DNA of 64,000 nucleotides. Source: Paenarthrobacter nitroguajacolicus (lineage in GTDB: Bacteria > Actinomycetota > Actinomycetes > Actinomycetales > Micrococcaceae). Below the pieces are notes generated by a model that saw only the letters and a list, made by a program, of their open reading frames with translations, searched no databases and was not told the DNA's origin. Both the position numbers and the translations under genes were made by a program. Each line of letters starts with the position of its first letter. The first letter of the stretch is position 1. The stretch is taken from contig NZ_JAQPPK010000007.1 in NCBI RefSeq assembly GCF_029952445.1, positions 62,001 to 126,000 on the forward strand, in the 5' to 3' direction. Below are positions 58,904 to 64,000 of the stretch, piece after piece.

Positions 58904-60184
58904 CTAGCCGGTTGCGCCGGGCGGTACGGCACCATCTTCGGATTGTCCTGGATTCGTCCGGGGTGCCAGTTGGGTTTGAAGCCAGGATCGCACCAACCGC
59001 TCCCAGCGCTCCGGATCAACGTTCCACTCCTTGGTATGCCGGGCACCGTGGAACGGCTCGAACGTCACCATCTCGGGGTTTTTTTCGGCGAGGCTGGCCG
59101 ATGGACCGAAGGGGACGTAGTCGTCATCAACGCTGTGGATCAGCAGCGTTGGCGTGCGCAACTCAATGGCGCGGCTCTCCCAGTCCATGGCTTTGAGGTC
59201 CACTGGCGCTGCGAGCCCGGTCAACCTCCGCCCCAAGGGATGGCCCAGCATGAGCTGTCCGTAGCGCCCCACAGCGTAGGGAATCCTGTTCATTTCCGCG
59301 TGGTGGGCCATGACATTGACCCAGTTGATCACCGGGGCGTCCAGAACCAAGGCCCTGATGACGTGCCGGTACTTGGAGAGGTCCGCGGTTTGAAGGCTGA
59401 TGGCACCGCCCATCGACCAGCCGAAAAGCACAACCTCCCGCGCCCCGTGCTCCAGCGCATAGCTTATGGCTGCCTCGACGTCCCGCCATTCAGTTGAGCC
59501 CAGGCCGTAGCGGCCGTCCAGGGCCGACGGTGCCAAGCCATCGTTGCGGTAGGAGATCAACAAGCTGTCCAGGCCCAGATCACGTGCTGTACGGAGGGCC
59601 CGGAGTCCTTCAAGGCGGGTCGCTCCGCGGCCGTGCACCATGATCGCCCATATCGGAGCTGGAGTTGATGCGTCGGCGCGGATCAACCACGCAGGTGCCT
59701 TCCCGCCGTCGACGTCTATGTCAATGTCGTCGGCCGCCAGGCCAATCGCGGCCGGATCCGGATAAGTTGCCCCACTCCACCACGCCCGGCGGGCTTCGGA
59801 AAGGTCACCGCTGTAGACCTCTTCGACCTCCCTGAGGACCGTCTGTTCCGCAGGTGAATAGGAGATGATCCGGCCTATCCGCGCATGTCCCTTGCCGCCG
59901 GAGAAGAAAAGGCTGAACACGCCGTCGATCGTCGAGTCGGGGGTGGCAGCCAGGATGACCTGAAGGCCGTTGTCTCCCTTGATGACGGCCAGGACTTCCT
60001 GGTCCTGGTGGCGCGCGGCCGGTGTGATCACCCGGCGGGCAAAGTAGACGGCGAGCGCCGAGGAACCGGCTCCGAGAAGGCCCGCAATCGTGCCGCCCGC
60101 GAGAAAGCCTGCAATGGCCCACTTGGTGCGGGGGGTCAGTTTTTTCCCGGCAGCGTCGCCCGCTGGCCTTGTCATCGATGCCAT
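58904..60184 (-). CDS. Alpha/beta hydrolase with N-terminal membrane anchor
   Basis: The 426-residue protein begins with one hydrophobic helix (about 24-48). The hydrolase domain starts near residue 180 with the oxyanion region VHGRG, nucleophile FGWSMGG (Ser about 267), and late Asp (HSVDDDYVP) and His (GARHTKEW). The middle part (60-160) is specific to an actinobacterial subgroup. It is probably anchored with the active site outside the membrane or at its face; substrate unknown. Confidence 0.86.
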   Translation of the reverse strand: MASMTRPAGDAAGKKLTPRTKWAIAGFLAGGTIAGLLGAGSSALAVYFARRVITPAARHQDQEVLAVIKGDNGLQVILAATPDSTIDGVFSLFFSGGKGHARIGRIISYSPAEQTVLREVEEVYSGDLSEARRAWWSGATYPDPAAIGLAADDIDIDVDGGKAPAWLIRADASTPAPIWAIMVHGRGATRLEGLRALRTARDLGLDSLLISYRNDGLAPSALDGRYGLGSTEWRDVEAAISYALEHGAREVVLFGWSMGGAISLQTADLSKYRHVIRALVLDAPVINWVNVMAHHAEMNRIPYAVGRYGQLMLGHPLGRRLTGLAAPVDLKAMDWESRAIELRTPTLLIHSVDDDYVPFGPSASLAEKNPEMVTFEPFHGARHTKEWNVDPERWERLVRSWLQTQLAPRTNPGQSEDGAVPPGATG

Positions 60185-60305
60185 GCTTCCATTTTGCCGC
60201 GAGTCGGCGTGGCCCGGCGCAGGCGGGACCGCGCGGCGCCTGAGTGTGGCCGAATCGTGCCTCGAATGCCTGCGGTGAGCCGTTCCCCGGGTCTACGCTG
60301 TAGCC

Positions 60306-60797
60306 ATGAGTGATCCCATAGTCATCCTGACTGAAGAGCCCCTTGGCCCCGACGACCGCGTCAACATCGCCAAATTGATCGACGGCGGTGATGCGCCGTT
60401 GGTCCTGTTGGTCCCCTCCAACACAGAACGCCACCTCTTGGTGGATTTCCTGGAGAACCTTTCGTTGCTTGATGTGGCGAAGGCGTTCCGGGAATTGACG
60501 GCGCAATCTCCGGATCCCGCGGTGGAGCGTGCAGAGGCTGCGGAGACCTTGTCTACCTCGTTGGCGGCCTTGGATGGCTTGGGTAGCAGCGTCACCGGAG
60601 AAATCGTCGACGGCGGTGCCGTGGCCGGCTTGGTGGCCAAGGTACGTCAGATGGATGCTGCACAGGCGGTGGTCATTACGCGGCCCCATGCCATTGCTGA
60701 CACTTTCCATACGGACTGGGCCAACAAGGCCCAGGATCAGCTGGGACTTCCGGTGCTGCATCTCTATGCCGGTTCGGGATTTATCGGCGACTCGTGA
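60306..60797 (+). CDS. Conserved hypothetical protein
   Basis: The 163-residue protein has alternating strand/helix segments (PLVLLVPSNTERHLLVDFLE, QAVVITRPHAIADTFHTDW, LPVLHLYAGSGFIGD) that suggest a Rossmann-like or USP-like alpha/beta fold. No catalytic motif is recognised. TACGCT ends six bases before the ATG (leaderless style). It lies 14 bp before msrB on the same strand, so the two are probably co-transcribed. Confidence 0.75.
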   Translation: MSDPIVILTEEPLGPDDRVNIAKLIDGGDAPLVLLVPSNTERHLLVDFLENLSLLDVAKAFRELTAQSPDPAVERAEAAETLSTSLAALDGLGSSVTGEIVDGGAVAGLVAKVRQMDAAQAVVITRPHAIADTFHTDWANKAQDQLGLPVLHLYAGSGFIGDS

Positions 60798-60811
60798 GCG
60801 TTGCATAAGAC

Positions 60812-61252
60812 ATGAACACTCCTGAAAACATCAGCAAGACATCTTCTGTGCCCGTTGAGAAGAGCGATGCCCAGTGGCGCGAGGAGTTGACCCCTGAGGA
60901 ATTCCGGGTCCTGAGGCAGGCCGGGACTGAGCGTCCCTATACGGGCGAGTACTGGGACACCCACACGGAGGGCGTGTACCAATGCCGGGCCTGTGGCAGC
61001 CAGTTGTTCACCAGCAAGGAGAAGTTCGACTCCCACTGTGGTTGGCCGTCGTTCTGGGCTCCCTTAGCCGAAGGCACGGTCAGGTACCTCCACGACCGCA
61101 CTATGGGCATGGACCGTGTTGAAGTCCGCTGCGCCAATTGTGATTCGCACTTGGGACACGTTTTTGAAGGCGAAGGCTACGGCACTCCAACGGATCAGCG
61201 GTTCTGCATCAACTCGATTTCCCTCCGCCTGGTGGCCCCGGACGAGAGTTAG
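60812..61252 (+). CDS. msrB: Peptide-methionine (R)-S-oxide reductase
   Basis: The 146-residue enzyme repairs methionine-R-sulfoxide. Zinc ligands are in YQCRACGSQ and VRCANCDSHLGHVF; GWPSFW and the catalytic cysteine in RFCINSISL are present. The first 20 residues are a polar tail. A TAGCCCCCG/CGGGGGCTA hairpin follows the gene. Confidence 0.97.
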   Translation: MNTPENISKTSSVPVEKSDAQWREELTPEEFRVLRQAGTERPYTGEYWDTHTEGVYQCRACGSQLFTSKEKFDSHCGWPSFWAPLAEGTVRYLHDRTMGMDRVEVRCANCDSHLGHVFEGEGYGTPTDQRFCINSISLRLVAPDES

Positions 61253-61261
61253 CCTCCTCCG

Positions 61262-61302
61262 TAGCCCCCGGGCTGGATCTAAAGGTCCAAGTTCGGGGGC
61301 TA
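61262..61302 (+). terminator. Hairpin after msrB
   Basis: TAGCCCCCG (61262-61270) pairs with CGGGGGCTA (61294-61302), with inner pairing of GGATC and GGTCC. No clear U-tract follows. Confidence 0.6.
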
Positions 61303-61406
61303 TGAGCAAGAGTTTCTTATGCTCAGCTCAATCTTGGATTAGCGATACTTTTTGCTTGCTACGCTCGGCCCAGAAGCAAGAACAACTTCGGAAAGGGCCG
61401 AGCACC

Positions 61407-62774
61407 ATGACCACCATCGCAACCGCCACCCTCCCGCGTGTCACCGCCGACAACGCCGAATGGGTAGCCCTCAAAGCCGCTGCCACATCCCTGCAGGGAT
61501 ACCAGGAGCAGGACGGATCCATCGCCGATCCCGCCGTCCACGGTGACGCAGCAGTGCTGGTAACCACCATCACGAACGCCATCACGGCCCTGGCCCCCAG
61601 CTTTGAGCACGACGCCGAGTACCTCTCGCTCCTGGTGGAAGACTTCAAGCGCTGGGCCGAGGACGGCTTCGGCGTGCCGGACTTCCTCGATTCCCTTCAG
61701 GCGTTCCAGCCGCAGAAGCAGCGCATCGACGGCCTCCAGCATCTGGTGGTCTTCCCCATGTACACCCAGAACGGCAGCACCAACCGACTGGTCGAGGCCG
61801 TGCTGATCGAGGTCATCTGGCCGGAGTTCATCGGCGGCCTGGAAGCCGGCGAGTACTCCAACAAGCTCTTCGTCCCTATCCGGTTCGTTGACTTCACCCC
61901 CGGCTACGACACCAACTCCGCCGTTCTCTTCCCTGAGACCGTGGCTGTCCGCGAGACGCCTACGTTCACCTGGGGCGCCATCTTTGCTGACCGTGAAGCC
62001 GCCCGCTTCCGCCGGGTCCTCAAGGCTGCCGCAGAAACCACCTCCCTTGAACTGCCTGAGGACGCCGCGCAGCTGATCGAGGACCAGGAGCTTACGCAGC
62101 GTACGTTCGTCATGTGGGACCTGATCCACGACCGCACCCACATGCGGGGCGACCTTCCGTTCGATCCGTTCATGATCAAGCAGCGGATGCCGTTCTTCCT
62201 CTACTCCCTTGAAGAGCTGCGCTGCGACCTCACGGCATTTCGCGAATCAGTCCTGATCGAGAAGGACGAGAACGCCGATCCCGACGCACGCAAGCACGCC
62301 AAGCTCGTTCAGTACGCGGTGATTTTCGACCGGATCTTCCGCTTCGCCATCACCGGAAACCGCGTCCGCAACTACGACGGCCTGGGTGGACAGCTCCTGT
62401 TCGCCTGGATGCACCAGCACCACGTGCTCCACTGGACGGACAGCAAGCTCTCAATTGACTGGGACGACGCCGCCGCCGTCGTGGTTGAACTGGGTGCCAA
62501 AATCGAGGAACTATACTGGCGTTCCATTGATCGTCCCAAGGCTGCGCACTGGCTGGCCGCCTATGAGCTGATCTCAAGCACCGTGACTCCGCACCCGGCT
62601 TCGGTTTGGGCAAAGGGTCCGGACGCCCTGCCTTTGGACGGCGCTCCCCGCGGGCTCACCGACCAGGTGCTGGACGATGAGTTCCCGCTGTCCATGTTCT
62701 ACGAAGCCCTGGAGAAGAAGATGCGTCCCGTTATCGAATCCACCACCGGCATCACAGGCGCCACGGCGGCCTGA
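61407..62774 (+). CDS. DUF6421 family protein
   Basis: The 455-residue protein appears cytosolic, with no signal or membrane segment. Conserved-looking features are WGAIFADREAARFRR, DLIHDRTHMRGDLPFDPFMIKQRMPFFLYSLEELR in part (clustered His/Asp/Glu, possibly a metal site) and LFAWMHQHHVLHWTD. I start at ATG 61407 with AAAGGG upstream; the longer frame is not protein-like. It overlaps the next SDR gene by 1 nt (TGATG). Function unknown. Confidence 0.85.
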   Translation: MTTIATATLPRVTADNAEWVALKAAATSLQGYQEQDGSIADPAVHGDAAVLVTTITNAITALAPSFEHDAEYLSLLVEDFKRWAEDGFGVPDFLDSLQAFQPQKQRIDGLQHLVVFPMYTQNGSTNRLVEAVLIEVIWPEFIGGLEAGEYSNKLFVPIRFVDFTPGYDTNSAVLFPETVAVRETPTFTWGAIFADREAARFRRVLKAAAETTSLELPEDAAQLIEDQELTQRTFVMWDLIHDRTHMRGDLPFDPFMIKQRMPFFLYSLEELRCDLTAFRESVLIEKDENADPDARKHAKLVQYAVIFDRIFRFAITGNRVRNYDGLGGQLLFAWMHQHHVLHWTDSKLSIDWDDAAAVVVELGAKIEELYWRSIDRPKAAHWLAAYELISSTVTPHPASVWAKGPDALPLDGAPRGLTDQVLDDEFPLSMFYEALEKKMRPVIESTTGITGATAA

Positions 62775-63499
62775 TGTCCCCACTGACAGTCTTGGTAACG
62801 GGCGGCAGCAGCGCATCCGGCGTGGCTGCCGCCCGGGCCTTGTCCATCGCCGGCCACCGGGTCCTGACAGTTGGTTCCGACCAGTCCCGGATCGAGGCGG
62901 CGGCACGCGAAGCAGGCGACGCCGTGACCGCCCTCGTATGCGACCTCGGCAGCCTGGAATCTGTCCGTGGGCTGGCAACTGTGATCTCGGACCGCGGCTT
63001 CGGGGGCATCGACGCAGTGATCCACCTCGTCGGTGGTTGGCGCGGGGCCAAGGGCATTGAGGACCAAACGGACCAGGACTGGGAGGTCTTGGAACGCGGC
63101 GCCATTACTACGCTACGCAACGTTTCCAGGGTCTTCTACAGCCAACTCGAAGCATCCCCGTATGGCCGGTTCGCCATGGTGTCCTCAACCGCCGTCGCCA
63201 GCCCTACAGCCGCAGCTGCCAGTTACGCCGCGGCGAAGGCTGCAGCGGAGGCGTGGACGCTGGCGGTGGCCGACGGCTTCCGGCGCGCGCAAACCGTCGA
63301 CGGCGACTCCAGCGGACAACACAGCGCAGCTGTCGTTTTCGTGGTTAAGGCGCTCGTGGACGAAAGCATGAGGCGTGCCCACCCCGAACGGCGGTTCCCC
63401 GGCCACACTGACGTCGAAGAACTGGCCGCTGCCGCCGTCGGACTTTTCGATCAACCAGCCTCCATCCTGAACGGCCAGCGGATCCTGCTGGCGAAATAG
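62774..63499 (+). CDS. SDR family oxidoreductase
   Basis: The 241-residue short-chain dehydrogenase has the cofactor loop TGGSSASG (9-16; the last part departs from TGxxxGIG), HLVGG in place of NNAG, Ser in VSSTAV and YAAAK as YxxxK. It is translationally coupled to the DUF6421 gene and 11 bp from the threonine aldolase gene, pointing to one pathway. Confidence 0.86.
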   Translation: MSPLTVLVTGGSSASGVAAARALSIAGHRVLTVGSDQSRIEAAAREAGDAVTALVCDLGSLESVRGLATVISDRGFGGIDAVIHLVGGWRGAKGIEDQTDQDWEVLERGAITTLRNVSRVFYSQLEASPYGRFAMVSSTAVASPTAAAASYAAAKAAAEAWTLAVADGFRRAQTVDGDSSGQHSAAVVFVVKALVDESMRRAHPERRFPGHTDVEELAAAAVGLFDQPASILNGQRILLAK

Positions 63500-63509
63500 A
63501 CTTGAAAGC

Positions 63510-64000
63510 GTGAATGAACAAGTGACGAGCACAACAGAGGCATCGCCCAGCACGGGCAACATTTCCGAAGCCGGCCAGCTGCACGACCCCACGGTCCGGG
63601 GCTTTGCCTCAGACAATTACTCGGGCGTGCACCCGGAGATCCTCACCGCTTTGGCCGCTGCCAACGGCGGACACCAGGTGTCCTACGGCGAGGACGTGTA
63701 CACGGCAAGGCTGCAGGCAGTCCTGGAGCAGCAGTTCGGCCAGGGCATCGAGACCTTCCCCGTCTTCAACGGCACCGGCGCCAACGTCCTGTCGTTGCAA
63801 TCGCTGCTGCCCCGCTGGGGAGCAGTGATCTGCGCTTCCACCGCGCACATCAACATGGATGAGAACGGAGCACCGGAACGCGTTGGCGGGATCAAGCTCC
63901 TGCAGGTACCCACCGAGGACGGAAAACTGACCCCCGAACTCATCGACCGGGAAGCATGGGGCTGGGGCGACGAACACCGGGCACAACCCCTGGTTGTCTC
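63510..64000 (+). CDS. ltaE: Low-specificity L-threonine aldolase (3' end beyond the window)
   Basis: The visible 163 codons start at GTG and encode the N-terminal part of a PLP-dependent beta-eliminating lyase family enzyme: FASDNYSGVHPEILTAL, YGEDVYTARLQ, FNGTGANVLSL, and HINMDENGAPERVGGIKLL. It splits threonine or allo-threonine into glycine and acetaldehyde. The PLP lysine is not in the window. It is co-transcribed with the SDR and DUF6421 genes. Confidence 0.9.
   Translation, partial: MNEQVTSTTEASPSTGNISEAGQLHDPTVRGFASDNYSGVHPEILTALAAANGGHQVSYGEDVYTARLQAVLEQQFGQGIETFPVFNGTGANVLSLQSLLPRWGAVICASTAHINMDENGAPERVGGIKLLQVPTEDGKLTPELIDREAWGWGDEHRAQPLVV

Overview
The window is high-GC DNA from an actinobacterium, most likely Arthrobacter/Paenarthrobacter or a close Micrococcaceae relative. 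Supporting signs are the trpE - membrane protein - HGxxPAAW protein - trpC - trpB - trpA - lgt order, gltBD, a PdtaR-type ANTAR regulator, an FMN-riboswitch ribM-ribD-ribE-ribB-ribA-ribH operon, many ATGA/TGATG gene overlaps, and several genes with a -10 box 6-8 nt before the start codon (leaderless style). This genus call is an inference from gene order; no 16S sequence is present.

Region 1 (1-11.5 kb) is an accessory carbohydrate-catabolic island. The minus-strand operon running from 6.58 kb to the left edge encodes three Gfo/Idh/MocA dehydrogenases, a LacI regulator, a VOC-fold protein, a xylose-isomerase-like TIM-barrel enzyme, a CynX-like MFS transporter (apparently with an ATC start codon) and a 16-codon hydrophobic ORF. 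The plus-strand side encodes a KDPG/KDPGal-type aldolase, a small P-loop kinase, an MHS-type symporter, a second TIM-barrel isomerase and an SDR. Two promoters in the island, facing opposite ways 1.35 kb apart, carry nearly the same 28-bp double LacI-type operator, so they are probably one regulon. The substrate is unknown; an oxidised sugar, glycoside or sugar acid fits.

Region 2 (12.5-21.2 kb) is a second accessory operon: an ArgH-family C-N lyase, a polar-amino-acid ABC importer (permease, ATPase, lipoprotein), two NodB-fold hydrolases (one without its metal ligands), an MmgE/PrpD protein, and an upstream LacI regulator. The lyase plus MmgE/PrpD pairing recalls iminodisuccinate/EDDS-type degradation (lyase plus epimerase), so I propose an N-substituted aspartate or cyclic amide as substrate. 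Gene-poor stretches lie at 11.5-12.5 and 21.3-22.4 kb.

Region 3 (22.4-51.5 kb) is core genome, nearly all on the minus strand: tRNA-Leu, the ANTAR regulator, pyk, gltBD, lgt, trpABCE with two membrane proteins, hisI, hisF-hisG-hisE, the riboflavin operon with its FMN riboswitch, rpe, rsmB, fmt, def and a PD-(D/E)XK nuclease.

Region 4 (51.4-52.5 kb) holds seven tRNA genes, including a 228-bp tandem duplication of a Val(GAC)-Gly(GCC) unit.

Region 5 (52.6-64 kb) is mostly plus-strand genes: APC permease, MT0933-like protein, benE, zapE (minus), sulfurtransferase-sufE-ybaK, an alpha/beta hydrolase (minus), msrB, and a DUF6421-SDR-threonine aldolase set that runs off the right edge.
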